A DNA stretch of 64,000 nt from Eubacterium sp. MSJ-33. Its GTDB lineage: Bacteria > Bacillota > Clostridia > Lachnospirales > Lachnospiraceae. A program made the translations under genes and the position numbers. Shown here one piece after another: positions 52,180 through 60,558 of this stretch (position 1 is its first letter; every line of letters begins with the position of its first letter). Under the pieces are notes generated by a model. That model searched no databases and had not been told where the DNA came from. It worked only from the letters and a program-made list of their open reading frames with translations. The stretch is taken from positions 1,122,501 through 1,186,500 of the forward strand of contig NZ_CP076562.1 in NCBI RefSeq assembly GCF_022174665.1, in the 5' to 3' direction.

Positions 52180-53697
52180 TTACTCTTTATTATTATCTGT
52201 CTTTTTCATGTCAAAGGCAATATCCAATGCCCTTACTAAGCCTTTTGCGTCGCACTGTTCCGGGACGACATCGGCTGGCAGACCACATTTTATAAGGGCG
52301 TCTGCTGTCACCTGTCCGATTGTGCCAAGTACAATGCGCTTCTTTCCTTGTGCCGGGTTCCAGTCTGGTTGTCCGGTCTCGGCAAGGCATTCTGCAAATG
52401 CATGCACCCCGGAAGCGCTTGCAAATAAAATTCCATCGTAATTATTTAAGTATTTCCAGTTTTCTGTCCGTGCGCCACGCACATCGTAGATGGATAGAAT
52501 CTCCGCGTCAATCCGGTTCGCAGATAAAATCTGTTCTAAGACCGGACTTCCTTCCTTCGCACGCGTAATCAAAACCTTTTCTTCTGATTCTACAACGGTA
52601 CAAAGCCCATTTGCAAGACTTTCTGTCGTATATTGCTCCGGTATATAATCCGCATAAAATCCATACTGCTCCAGCGCCTGCGCACAGCCACTTCCAACCA
52701 CGGCGAATCGGATATCTGCAAACTTCCGAAGATCGACCTCACACGCGCGCACCCGGTCAAAGAATAACCGGATTCCGTTCTGGCTTGTGAATACGATCCA
52801 CCGGTAATCTGACAAATTCCGAATTGCCACATCTAACTTTTCCATATCCGGACACGTTCTGACATGCATATCACAAATTGAAAATAATGATGCGCCTTTT
52901 TCTTCCAGCAGTCCGCGCAGCTTCTCCCGGAATACCGCCGTGCCAACAACACCAATCTTGCAGCCATCAATTGCACTGCGCTTCTTGTCCTTCATCGTGC
53001 AGGCAGCTGTCTGCCCGACGACTATGATTGCCGGTGAAACAAGCTCGTTCTTCGAAACAAGTTTGCCGATCGTCCCTACCGTACCGCGCACGATTGTCTC
53101 TCCGGGCAGCATACCATTTGAAATCACACTAACCGGTGTCTCCTCCGATTCCCCCTCTTCGCGCAGCCTCTGCATAATCGGTTCCAAATTCGAAAGTCCC
53201 ATCAGGAACACACTGGTTCCCTCCTGTTTATGGATGTTCGCAAGTGCATCTGCCTCGCCCTTCTTCGTATGTCCGGTAATCACATGAAAGCTCCGGCTCA
53301 TTTCCCGATGTGTCACAGGAATTCCAAGCACCTCCGGCACCGCAATTGCAGAAGTCACACCCGGAATCACCTGAAACGGAATATCCGCTTCCTGCAATGT
53401 AAGGATTTCCTCGCCGCCACGTCCGAACACAAACGAATCGCCGCCCTTTAAGCGGACAACATTCTCGTATTTTCCTGCGGTCTCTACCAAAATCCGGTTG
53501 ATTTCCTCCTGCTTCTTATAATGCGCACCTGCCTGCTTGCCGACATAGATTTTCGCACAAGCCGGTCGCACAAGATCGAGAAGTTCTCCTGTTCCAAGCC
53601 GGTCGTAGATCACCGCATCACACGATTTTAAGATCTGCAAGCCTTTGTATGTAATTAATCCCGGATTGCCGGGACCTGCTCCGATTAAATATACCAC
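52180..53697 (-). CDS. cobA-hemD: Uroporphyrinogen-III C-methyltransferase / uroporphyrinogen-III synthase fusion
   Basis: 505 aa from a GTG start, preceded by AAAGGA. Residues 1-250 are a SAM-dependent methyltransferase (GAGPGNPGLIT, GDSFVFGRGGEE, PGVTSAIA). Residues 255-505 are a HemD domain (IVFTSQNGIRLFF, LFASASGVHAFAE). The fusion makes uroporphyrinogen III and methylates it to precorrin-2, the branch to cobalamin or siroheme, so the hem genes here probably serve B12 or siroheme rather than haem. hemA and hemC are not in the window. Confidence 0.95.
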   Translation of the reverse strand: MVYLIGAGPGNPGLITYKGLQILKSCDAVIYDRLGTGELLDLVRPACAKIYVGKQAGAHYKKQEEINRILVETAGKYENVVRLKGGDSFVFGRGGEEILTLQEADIPFQVIPGVTSAIAVPEVLGIPVTHREMSRSFHVITGHTKKGEADALANIHKQEGTSVFLMGLSNLEPIMQRLREEGESEETPVSVISNGMLPGETIVRGTVGTIGKLVSKNELVSPAIIVVGQTAACTMKDKKRSAIDGCKIGVVGTAVFREKLRGLLEEKGASLFSICDMHVRTCPDMEKLDVAIRNLSDYRWIVFTSQNGIRLFFDRVRACEVDLRKFADIRFAVVGSGCAQALEQYGFYADYIPEQYTTESLANGLCTVVESEEKVLITRAKEGSPVLEQILSANRIDAEILSIYDVRGARTENWKYLNNYDGILFASASGVHAFAECLAETGQPDWNPAQGKKRIVLGTIGQVTADALIKCGLPADVVPEQCDAKGLVRALDIAFDMKKTDNNKE

Positions 53698-53700
53698 TTT

Positions 53701-53765
53701 TACTGTCCTTTACTGTTGTTTATATTTTTTACTGTTGTTTATATTTTTTACTGTTCTTTACTGTT
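53701..53765. repeat. Tandem 19-bp repeats upstream of cobA-hemD
   Basis: TACTGTTGTTTATATTTTT occurs at 53711 and 53730 and begins a third time at 53749; shorter TACTGT units flank it at 53701 and 53759. The repeats include or touch the ribosome binding region of cobA-hemD. Their function is unknown; slippage here could alter leader length. Beyond it, 53766-53892 is AT-rich with nothing recognised. Confidence 0.8.
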
Positions 53766-53892
53766 TTGTTTCTTCCACATAAGTTTGATATGTATATCTC
53801 GTGTCCCTCTGTCATGCAAAATTTTATCACATATTTGACATTTGCTCTACATATTTTAATATGACAGGAGGACTTTTATCCATCTCCAACGT

Positions 53893-53923
53893 AAAAAGCC
53901 CGAAAGTATCTACTTCCGAGCCC
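53893..53923 (-). terminator. Rho-independent terminator after the chimeric pseudogene
   Basis: GCCCGAAAGTA pairs with TACTTCCGAGC with one mismatch around a 2-nt loop, followed by five T on the minus strand. It lies 17 bp after the stop at 53940. Confidence 0.7.
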
Positions 53924-53939
53924 TACCCTTTCATATGTT

Positions 53940-54507
53940 TTACCAATTTTTTTCTACAAATGCTTCCGCTTCTTCCTTCGTCATGTGGCAGTTGTCCATC
54001 AATTTCTGCGCAGCCAGTGTTTTGTCACCCGCTAATTCTTTGACCAGTTGAACGACGGATTTCATACTTTCTATCTGAGCTTCCTGCAGTTTTTTCTCCG
54101 CTTCTCCAAGCTTTTCTTCCGCTGCTTTCGTCTTCGCTCGCTCTTCCTGTATGTCCATAGGCTCCATATTCTCAAACCAATTTCCCATCTGACTGCCTCC
54201 GATCATCTTTATCAAACAATCCGTCGCTTCGCCTATGGATACCTTCATCTTCATGAATCAACAGTTGCTCGTTCGTATACTGATGTACATTCACAAGCCG
54301 GTATGTAAAGCTTGGGATATACGATGCAAATATCTCATTCATAAAAATCCGTTCACTCACATTCATCACCGCCGTCCACATTCCTTCAGTAATAGGGGCA
54401 TTGAAATAATTTCTTTTCTCTCCATTATCTTTTTCATCTTTTTTACATAATTCTAATAGTTTCCTAATTTCCTTTTTTAAACTATTGTTTTCCGGTACTT
54501 TTCTCAT
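53940..54507 (-). pseudogene. Chimeric remnant: SMI1-like start joined to an Rpn/PD-(D/E)XK-like tail
   Basis: Two overlapping frames. The first (54507-54172) opens with MRKVPENNSLKKEIRKLLEL, which copies the start of the SMI1-like gene at 58685-59194. It then switches to IPSFTYRLVNVHQYTNEQLL, a segment like Rpn-family PD-(D/E)XK transposase-nucleases. After a frameshift the second frame (54254-53940) continues with WFENMEPMDIQEERAK and a coiled, charged tail ending EEAEAFVEKNW, as in the C-termini of that family. No nuclease core is present. Read as a recombined, decayed gene; the 104-aa tail could still be expressed from MGNWFENM. Confidence 0.6.
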
Positions 54508-54534
54508 GCCGACTTCCTTTCCGTGCCGTTAAAT

Positions 54535-54849
54535 TCAATCCTCCACTGGCTTACAGATTGGTAATCCCCGTATGCATACGCCGATCTTATACTTTCTTAA
54601 ACTTCTATTCTTTTCCCAGAAAACAACTGTATAGCTAAACTCCGGACCATCATTTGTGAGCAACTCTCGAAGATAGCCAAGCCCCTTGCTTCCTGATTCT
54701 ACGAAGATTAGGCTATCTTTTTCCATTTCAAGTAAGTCCTCATATATAGAATTATACAATCTATAATATCTGTCACGGCTAGTATAATTCGCGCGTATAT
54801 CTATCCTGTTCAGTTGTTCTATTTCTTTCTCGAGAGTATTAAAATCCAT
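54535..54849 (-). CDS. Small uncharacterised protein
   Basis: 104 aa, soluble, helical N-terminal half (LEKEIEQLNRID) and beta-like C-terminal half (YTVVFWEKNRSLRKYKIGVC). The start ATG has GGAGAAG before it. Family not recognised. Its size and its place among SMI1-like and other small genes fit an immunity-type protein, but that is inference. Confidence 0.55.
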   Translation of the reverse strand: MDFNTLEKEIEQLNRIDIRANYTSRDRYYRLYNSIYEDLLEMEKDSLIFVESGSKGLGYLRELLTNDGPEFSYTVVFWEKNRSLRKYKIGVCIRGLPICKPVED

Positions 54850-54892
54850 TTTTCTTCTCCATAAAACACATCATCCCGACAAATAGAAGTTA

Positions 54893-55222
54893 TCAGTCTG
54901 TTTCATCTTTTTTATATATTACGCCGTCCCATGCATAATATCCCGCGATATATTCATAATCAGGATATTCTTCTATCTCATATAATTTTCTCCCACTGTC
55001 AGATGTACAAATTACCGCATTTGATATTTTATAATTTTCCAGTTTCGATGTTTGAGAATATCTTACTCCATTAAGATATATATAATCTCCTTTTTCAATT
55101 GCCTCATTTTTATAACTTTTATTGTGTGCAAAATAATATCGACCACAAATAAAAATAACAACAATTGTAAGTAAAATAATAATTAATGCTATTGATTTCT
55201 TTTTTTCTACCATCATTCTCAT
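54893..55222 (-). CDS. Small single-pass membrane or secreted protein
   Basis: 109 aa. Lys-rich start followed by one hydrophobic segment (about 10-28) and an extracytoplasmic part rich in Tyr (DYEYIAGYYAWDGVIYKK). AGAGGAAG precedes the start. No known family. It is AT-rich compared with the housekeeping genes, like the rest of this accessory block. Confidence 0.6.
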   Translation of the reverse strand: MRMMVEKKKSIALIIILLTIVVIFICGRYYFAHNKSYKNEAIEKGDYIYLNGVRYSQTSKLENYKISNAVICTSDSGRKLYEIEEYPDYEYIAGYYAWDGVIYKKDETD

Positions 55223-55271
55223 TAGCTTCCTCTTAACATTTCATGAAATCCCGATTTGTCCCGCACCCATT

Positions 55272-56186
55272 TCATTCATGCGGAATTTCCAGCATATCAA
55301 GTAATTTCACAAAAGTGTCCTGCCCATCCAGACACGTATCCACAAGCCAGCCATTTTCCCTTCTCCACTCGGAAAGTCCTCTGTAATAAAAACTTTTTTT
55401 GCTATCCTCAATAATAAAAGGAATGACGTTATTTTTGAGGCATTCCTTTAGGGCTATCAGCCTCCCGACTCTTCCATTCCCATCTTGAAAAGGATGAATG
55501 TATTCAAATTCTGCGTGAAATTCAATAATATCGTCTATCGTAACATTATCCTTGGCATTATATCTTTCCAGAAGTGCCCGCATATCTCTGGCAACTTCTG
55601 AAGGTTTTGAGGTTTCTCTTCCCCCAACTACATTCGCACGTTTTTTATAATCTCCTACTGCAAACCAGGGAAGTGCTGCGTCCTTTGTATCATGCTTAAG
55701 CATGAAATGCAGTTTTTTTATGATTTCTTCTGTCAGTTTCTTCTCTGCAATATCAATGCAATAATCAATCGCTCTGAAATGATGAACCGTTTCCAGAATA
55801 TCATCCACGGGGATACCGTCTCCCATGTTAATCGTGTTCGTTTCAAAAATAAGTCTGGTCTGGTCCTCCGAAAGTTTACTGCCTTCCATATGATTGGAAT
55901 TGTAGGTCATTCTAACTTGAAGTTCATGATACAGGCCTCCGGAAAGCTGTATTTCTTTTTCATCCCTTAATAACTGAAGAATTTTGTTGTCGGATTCCTG
56001 GCGGCAAAGAAGCTCGGGCGCAACATTTAAATACCCGGCAATCCTGTTTAGGCTGCGCGTGGATAATTTCTCACCTTTTGCAATTTTGGCAACGGTACGC
56101 GTGGATAAACCCGCTTCTGTACTGAGTTCTGTTTTTCCAATTCCTTTTTCTTTTAGAATTTTTTCAAGTCCGGCATATGAAATCAC
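55272..56186 (-). CDS. HTH-Fic protein (Fic-domain AMP/NMP transferase)
   Basis: 304 aa from a GTG start with AGGAGG 8 nt upstream. The N-terminal Xre-type helix-turn-helix (TELSTEAGLSTRTVAKIAKG) is followed by a Fic domain with the catalytic HPFQDGNGRVGR motif. An inhibitory-helix motif of S-x3-EG type (SNHMEG) precedes the core, as in self-inhibited class II Fic proteins. Fic enzymes modify target proteins with AMP or related groups. Its own promoter carries inverted repeats suitable for binding by the HTH domain, suggesting autorepression. Confidence 0.93.
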   Translation of the reverse strand: MISYAGLEKILKEKGIGKTELSTEAGLSTRTVAKIAKGEKLSTRSLNRIAGYLNVAPELLCRQESDNKILQLLRDEKEIQLSGGLYHELQVRMTYNSNHMEGSKLSEDQTRLIFETNTINMGDGIPVDDILETVHHFRAIDYCIDIAEKKLTEEIIKKLHFMLKHDTKDAALPWFAVGDYKKRANVVGGRETSKPSEVARDMRALLERYNAKDNVTIDDIIEFHAEFEYIHPFQDGNGRVGRLIALKECLKNNVIPFIIEDSKKSFYYRGLSEWRRENGWLVDTCLDGQDTFVKLLDMLEIPHE

Positions 56187-56205
56187 TTCCGCAACCTCCT
56201 TTTAT

Positions 56206-56280
56206 ATCTTTACTTATTATATCATTATTTTACCTTAAAAGTAAAGATTTTAGTCGGCATCAGAATAAAAAGGTAAAGAT
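56206..56280 (-). promoter_or_regulatory. Fic promoter and putative operator with inverted repeats
   Basis: ATCTTTACTT (56206-56215) and AAGTAAAGAT (56239-56248) are perfect 10-bp inverted repeats; a third half-site AGGTAAAGAT lies at 56271-56280. On the minus strand a -10 TATAAT is at 56221-56216, between the two arms, and the second arm occupies the -35 position (17-nt spacer). A repressor bound there would block the promoter. Confidence 0.65.
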
Positions 56281-56317
56281 CACCCCGTAAGTTTCCTTTA
56301 CATTCCGCACTTTTCTT

Positions 56318-56455
56318 TCAAAAAAGCAAACCTCCGGCAATACCTGACAGCATACCCTTTTGCAGGGATGCAAACATTACGGAGAACAACAGTCCCATGG
56401 GAATGCCCCATCCCAGCTAGCATATGTTTTTCATAATGGTCTCCAATCTTTTCAT
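56318..56455 (-). pseudogene. Remnant of a small membrane protein
   Basis: On the minus strand a frame starts MKRLETIMKNIC, hits a TAG, then continues in the same frame as LGWGIPMGLLFSVMFASL and KGMLSGIAGGLLF before a TGA. The Gly-rich hydrophobic pattern is that of a small membrane protein. Two in-frame stops make it inactive. It lies 2 bp after the metallo-hydrolase stop. Confidence 0.5.
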
Positions 56456-56457
56456 GA

Positions 56458-57273
56458 TTACCGGTCGAAAGCATCATAAGGTGCTTTATCATCAAATGGC
56501 TTTCTTTTACTAAATTGCGCTGATTCATCAATGTGTGCAAATATAACGTCAGAATATTTTCTGATACCACTATGCCCTGTACAGACATATTCTAATTGAA
56601 TGTGTTGGATATTATCAATCAATGCCTTCAATTTCACCAGAGACTTTTTGTTCATATCTGGATATTGGGTGAAAAAATCAAAAAAACTATATCCACCTTT
56701 TTCATTTATTGCAAGACAATCTCCGGTAAACAAAATCTTATCATCAACAATATAACAGGTATGCCCCAGAGTATGTCCAGGTGTAGGAATAGATTGTACC
56801 TTAATGCCTCCGATATCAAACTTTTCATTTTTATCTATAGCGTAATATCCTTCTTTAATTCTGACACAATTTTTAATCTTCACCCCTAATTTTGTCATAC
56901 GATGGATGCTTCCATTCAAGTATGCGCTTTCCGCTTTCCCCAGGTACACTTGTGCATTTGGGTATATATTTGTTCCGCTTGTGTCAATTCCACCACAATG
57001 ATCCACATCGGCATGAGTAATAAAAACATGTTTAATTTCTTCTGGATTAATACCTATTTGTTGAAAAGAATTTTCAACACCACGATAATTCAAATGTCCT
57101 GAATCAACAGCTATTGTCACGCCATTTTTGGTATAAAACCAAAGATTTACATCCCCTTGCCTGATACAACTTATTCCGCATTCATAATTTCCTGTTTCTG
57201 CCGGATTGCAATATTTTTTCCCCCTCATAATATGGCGCTTTATTTTATCATCAAAAAAATACATAAACTTCAT
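56458..57273 (-). CDS. Metallo-beta-lactamase-fold hydrolase
   Basis: 271 aa. Metal-binding motif THADVDHCGG (HxDxDH in place of HxHxDH), then PTPGHTLGHTCY and FTGDCLAIN, and a late YVCTGHSG His. It resembles the AHL-lactonase/glyoxalase-II-like group of soluble hydrolases. Substrate unknown. Preceded by AAGGAGGAG and a TATAAT -10 near 57300. It is 85 bp after the AraC-type regulator, which may control it. Confidence 0.87.
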   Translation of the reverse strand: MKFMYFFDDKIKRHIMRGKKYCNPAETGNYECGISCIRQGDVNLWFYTKNGVTIAVDSGHLNYRGVENSFQQIGINPEEIKHVFITHADVDHCGGIDTSGTNIYPNAQVYLGKAESAYLNGSIHRMTKLGVKIKNCVRIKEGYYAIDKNEKFDIGGIKVQSIPTPGHTLGHTCYIVDDKILFTGDCLAINEKGGYSFFDFFTQYPDMNKKSLVKLKALIDNIQHIQLEYVCTGHSGIRKYSDVIFAHIDESAQFSKRKPFDDKAPYDAFDR

Positions 57274-57358
57274 AGCAATTTTCTCCTCCTTATAATTATA
57301 TTAGCCACTATAACCGAAGGGAAAACTTTTTGCTTTCAAAAATCTGCTGTTTTTCTGT

Positions 57359-58072
57359 TTATTTTAATACATCCGTAATAGAAACACCCGTTAATTTCTT
57401 ACAAGTGTATGCAAGATGTGCCGAACTTGAGAAACCGCTTTCCTGCGCTGCCCAGGTAATTTTACTACCCGTGCTTATCAATCTGTATGCATATTCCATT
57501 CTGCGCATCAGAATATAACTTTTTAGCGAAATTCCCGCTTCTTCCTTGAATAAATGCGTCAACCTGCTTTCAGAAAGGAAAACTTTCTCCGCAATCTGCT
57601 TAACACTGTAACTTAACCATTCCCCAGAAATAACTTTGCTGATTATCAGTTCAATCCTTTCATCTCTTACGTTGTTTTTTCCTGTTGAAATACCCATGGC
57701 AAGAAACATATTTTCAACAATACGTATAATTTCATTTTCCGGCAAATTGTGAATATCTTCTGATATCTCTGCAATTTCATCCGAAACATTGCAGTAGGAA
57801 CCACCTTTTATATATTGCTCGCGAATCTGTTCCGCAATAATGCTTGTGGGATCAATCAGCAGAAAAAAAGCGCAATTGTTTCCTACTTCAACTGCATGCC
57901 TGACTCTTGAATCAAGCAGAATAATATTTCCCCATATATTTTCTTTACCCACTGTAATTCTGCAGCTCTTTTTCCCTGCAAACAAATGCAGAAATGGATG
58001 TTTATGAATGTCCGTCTTATAATATGATGGTATAATAACAATATATGAACTTTGAAAAATAAGACTACTCAT
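57359..58072 (-). CDS. AraC-family transcriptional regulator
   Basis: 237 aa with the start at MSSLIFQSS, preceded by GAGGA; an ATG at 58099 is an alternative. N-terminal cupin-like sensing domain (SYYKTDIHKHPFLHLFAG) and two C-terminal HTH motifs (KQIAEKVFLSESRLTHLFKE, and WAAQESGFSSSAHLAYTCKK). It is probably the regulator of the hydrolase gene behind it. Confidence 0.88.
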   Translation of the reverse strand: MSSLIFQSSYIVIIPSYYKTDIHKHPFLHLFAGKKSCRITVGKENIWGNIILLDSRVRHAVEVGNNCAFFLLIDPTSIIAEQIREQYIKGGSYCNVSDEIAEISEDIHNLPENEIIRIVENMFLAMGISTGKNNVRDERIELIISKVISGEWLSYSVKQIAEKVFLSESRLTHLFKEEAGISLKSYILMRRMEYAYRLISTGSKITWAAQESGFSSSAHLAYTCKKLTGVSITDVLK

Positions 58073-58217
58073 TTTTTCGTCCTCATACTCCCTGCCCATC
58101 TGTCCAAACTCTCTATTGCGGTACGCTAATTAAAGCTCTGCAATTTTTGTCTCGATACTGGGACAAAACCCTGGTATCATGCCAGAAGCTGTAACCTTAC
58201 CAGATTCCTGCCAAATC

Positions 58218-58682
58218 CTACAACGAAATTCTCATATTTTGATACTTGGCTACAACATCTTCAAACCCAACAGATCTGTATAAGGAATATCCATCCTCTG
58301 TTGCCTTTAATTCAATATTGCTCACGTTTTCTGCTTTTGCGTCCTCCAACATCATGTTCATTAATTTCTTAGCATATCCTTTTTTCCTATACTCTGGCTT
58401 CGTATAAACATTCAAAACATTCCCTGTCTTCCCAGTAATAAATGATGGGCTCATAGGTTTTTCCACGATCAACAAGAATGCACAGGAAACGATATCCTTC
58501 TCATTGCGTGCAACATAGACCATTAGATCCTTATTAAGGTGTTTTTCATAATAACCTGGCAATAATGACTCTATCAATTTTAAATCCGCATCCCCAATTT
58601 CTCCTAAATCCTCTTGCAAATATGCGATTCTAAGTTCTGTCAACATACCTGTATCTTGAGCAGTTGCTTTTTCAAATGTCAT
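58218..58682 (-). CDS. GNAT-family N-acetyltransferase
   Basis: 154 aa. The start is at the second ATG (MTFEKAT) because GGAGG lies 7 nt before it, within the end of the SMI1-like gene. The acetyl-CoA-binding segment is VYTKPEYRKKGYAKKLMNMML, followed by ELKATEDGYSLYRSVGFE. Acceptor unknown. Translationally coupled to the SMI1-like gene upstream. Confidence 0.88.
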   Translation of the reverse strand: MTFEKATAQDTGMLTELRIAYLQEDLGEIGDADLKLIESLLPGYYEKHLNKDLMVYVARNEKDIVSCAFLLIVEKPMSPSFITGKTGNVLNVYTKPEYRKKGYAKKLMNMMLEDAKAENVSNIELKATEDGYSLYRSVGFEDVVAKYQNMRISL

Positions 58683-58684
58683 TG

Positions 58685-59194
58685 TCATTCCTCCGAATGC
58701 TTTTCTCTTTCCTCAGCATTTTTCATAAATTTCATAAATAAATCCGCCGCTTCTTTTGAAATCTCACTTTTTTCTTTAAGCATTCGAATTATTTCTTTCA
58801 ACATATCTCCGAAATTTTCAAACTCATCATTTACTTCTCCTTCAAACCATCGTATAAAATTTCCATTTTCTTTTGAAAAACAAAGTAATTCTCCATCCCC
58901 AATCAACCATCCGATAATAACCAAATCTGACGGAACAATTTCCGAGAATCGCGGAAAATAAAAACCGGCCAAATTCTGTCTTATTTGGCAATCAGCGGAA
59001 AACCTTAACCACTCTTTATAAGACTCAGGTATCCTTATTTGATTATTTTCTTCCCATTGTTTCATTTCTTCTTCTGATGCACCTGCATTAAAAAACGATG
59101 CTTTTTCACCATATTCAGGTATCGCTTTCTCACATAACTTTACAATTTCTTCAATTTCCTTTTTGTAACTATTGTTTTCTGGTACTTTTCTCAC
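58685..59194 (-). CDS. SMI1/KNR4-family immunity-type protein
   Basis: About 169 aa from a GTG start at 59192-59194 with AAGGAGG 6 nt upstream. The SMI1/KNR4 signature is clear: EEEMKQWEENNQIRIPESYKEWL, then LVIIGWLIGDGELLCFSKENG and FIRWFEGEVNDEF. Members of this family are common immunity proteins for nucleic-acid-degrading polymorphic toxins. The frame is open further upstream because a Fic remnant is joined to it in frame. No cognate toxin is present in the window. Confidence 0.8.
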   Translation of the reverse strand: MRKVPENNSYKKEIEEIVKLCEKAIPEYGEKASFFNAGASEEEMKQWEENNQIRIPESYKEWLRFSADCQIRQNLAGFYFPRFSEIVPSDLVIIGWLIGDGELLCFSKENGNFIRWFEGEVNDEFENFGDMLKEIIRMLKEKSEISKEAADLFMKFMKNAEEREKHSEE

Positions 59195-59446
59195 TTTGTA
59201 TCCTCCTTCATTCATCATAGCATTCGCTTCCCATACATTACAGGAAACGATATTTTCTTCTTCAATGTCTGCTTTTTGCGAATTATTAAATTTACCACTC
59301 ACATGCATCGTTCTGTTATGCAGCTCATTTTTTTCATCCAGTAACAAATTTTTAAGGAACAATTCCAAATATTCTGTTGTTTCATGCACTCCATTTTTCA
59401 GATCTGTATAATTTGCCCGCACCAGTGCATTTCTAAAATACCAGCT
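59195..59446 (-). pseudogene. C-terminal remnant of a Fic-family gene
   Basis: Directly after the stop of the 59447-59749 gene, the same frame reads SWYFRNALVRANYTDLKNGV and then ELFLKNLLLDEKNELHNRTM, which is the characteristic C-terminal end of a Fic-family protein. The catalytic HPFxxGNGR part is absent. The frame then runs on without a stop into the SMI1-like gene. It is therefore a scar of recombination, possibly with the intact Fic gene type found 3 kb away. Confidence 0.7.
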
Positions 59447-59749
59447 TCACCTTTTAACATCCTTGCTTTTTCTTTTTTTCAAATGTTCTTTCAACAAAAA
59501 GACCGGCAAGTATGTAAGACTAAAATCAAGCAGTGCAATAAGCATCAACCATTTATTCGGTGAGAAAAAACCTGCCAGCAAGAAGAATACGAAAGGAACT
59601 CCCGGCACTCCGGAAACATGATATCCCCGCTTCTTGCTTTCAAGCGGTGCCCCAATATAAGTAGCGATCCAGCACAACAAACCAATCGCCCAGAAAACTC
59701 CGTCAATTATCCACATTGCTATTGGATAATGTACATACAAACTGCTCAT
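59447..59749 (-). CDS. Small membrane protein
   Basis: 100 aa with three hydrophobic segments (about 10-28, 45-62 and 66-84), Gly/Pro-rich turn GVPGVPFVFFLLAGFFSPN and a Lys/Arg-rich C-terminus. GGGAGG precedes the start. It resembles small membrane immunity proteins (Imm17-like pattern) but the family is not certain. Its stop adjoins the Fic remnant. Confidence 0.65.
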   Translation of the reverse strand: MSSLYVHYPIAMWIIDGVFWAIGLLCWIATYIGAPLESKKRGYHVSGVPGVPFVFFLLAGFFSPNKWLMLIALLDFSLTYLPVFLLKEHLKKRKSKDVKR

Positions 59750-59762
59750 ACATTCCTCCCAG

Positions 59763-59895
59763 GTTACCGCTTATCTCCCAATTTCAATGTACGTTTGGAA
59801 GGTAAATCAATAATAATATTCTTGTCCTGATACGAAAACCGGAAATAATCCAGCATCCTATCGGCAATATATCTCAATGATATTGACCTTGATTT
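59763..59895 (-). pseudogene. C-terminal scrap of an unidentified gene
   Basis: Between the flanking genes, the minus strand has a short open frame after a stop: SLRYIADRMLDYF, then DKNIIIDLPSKRTLKLGDKR. No ribosome binding site precedes an ATG in it, and it reads like the end of a larger protein. The family is unknown. Weak call. Confidence 0.35.
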
Positions 59896-59901
59896 TCAAT
59901 T

Positions 59902-60558
59902 TTATTTTGCCGATAGCTCCTCTGCATTTTTCCGCAACCACTTATAATCCGATTGCTTCGCCCGCTCCAGATACGCTTCTAATCTCAGTGAGTTGAGCTT
60001 CGCCAATACATGCAACGCCATGATTTTTTGATATTCATCTTCCGAAGAACCTGCCGGATATTTCCCATGATTCCAAAATTCAAGTGCATAGCGTTCCGCG
60101 CATTCCGGCTTTAATTCTGCCATCGTCTGAAGTGCCATTCTGGAAGTATATTCATACTCCGATTTGATAAATAGAAAAATAAGTTCTGGATCACAACCCG
60201 CGCAATCTCCAAGATGCTTCGCAAATTGCCACTCTGCATTCACGTATTTTGATCCAATACTCTTTCTCGCAAGCAATTCAAACCAGTCCCTGCGCAACAC
60301 CAGTTTCTCTTCTACAAGCTCCTCACACTCATTATCTCTGGCTATTACAAACAGCAATGCATGGATCAGTGTCTCGTCGGCTTCACTGCATGGATATTCA
60401 TTTACAACGTCCTCCGCTGCACCACACAATTCTTCAAAATGCGGATACCCAAGCTCCCATTCTCCATTATCGCGTTCCTCCGACCATGTTGGTTGACATT
60501 GATCCGCCCATTTTGTGAACTTTTTAATTTCTCGATATAGTTTTTCTTTATGATTCAT
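59902..60558 (-). CDS. Helical-repeat (HEAT-like) protein, possible immunity type
   Basis: 218 aa, soluble, made of paired helices (PHFEELCGAAEDVVNEYP, SRMALQTMAELKPECAER, MALHVLAKLNSLRLEAYLERA) suggesting an alpha-solenoid. Its start overlaps the end of the upstream membrane protein gene by 11 nt, so the two are translated together. Such repeat proteins occur among immunity proteins, but that role is inferred. Confidence 0.65.
   Translation of the reverse strand: MNHKEKLYREIKKFTKWADQCQPTWSEERDNGEWELGYPHFEELCGAAEDVVNEYPCSEADETLIHALLFVIARDNECEELVEEKLVLRRDWFELLARKSIGSKYVNAEWQFAKHLGDCAGCDPELIFLFIKSEYEYTSRMALQTMAELKPECAERYALEFWNHGKYPAGSSEDEYQKIMALHVLAKLNSLRLEAYLERAKQSDYKWLRKNAEELSAK

Noticed and set aside
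56298..56588. 96-aa frame overlapping the end of the metallo-hydrolase gene
   Set aside because: It is a shadow of the hydrolase gene in another frame, extended over the small membrane-protein remnant.
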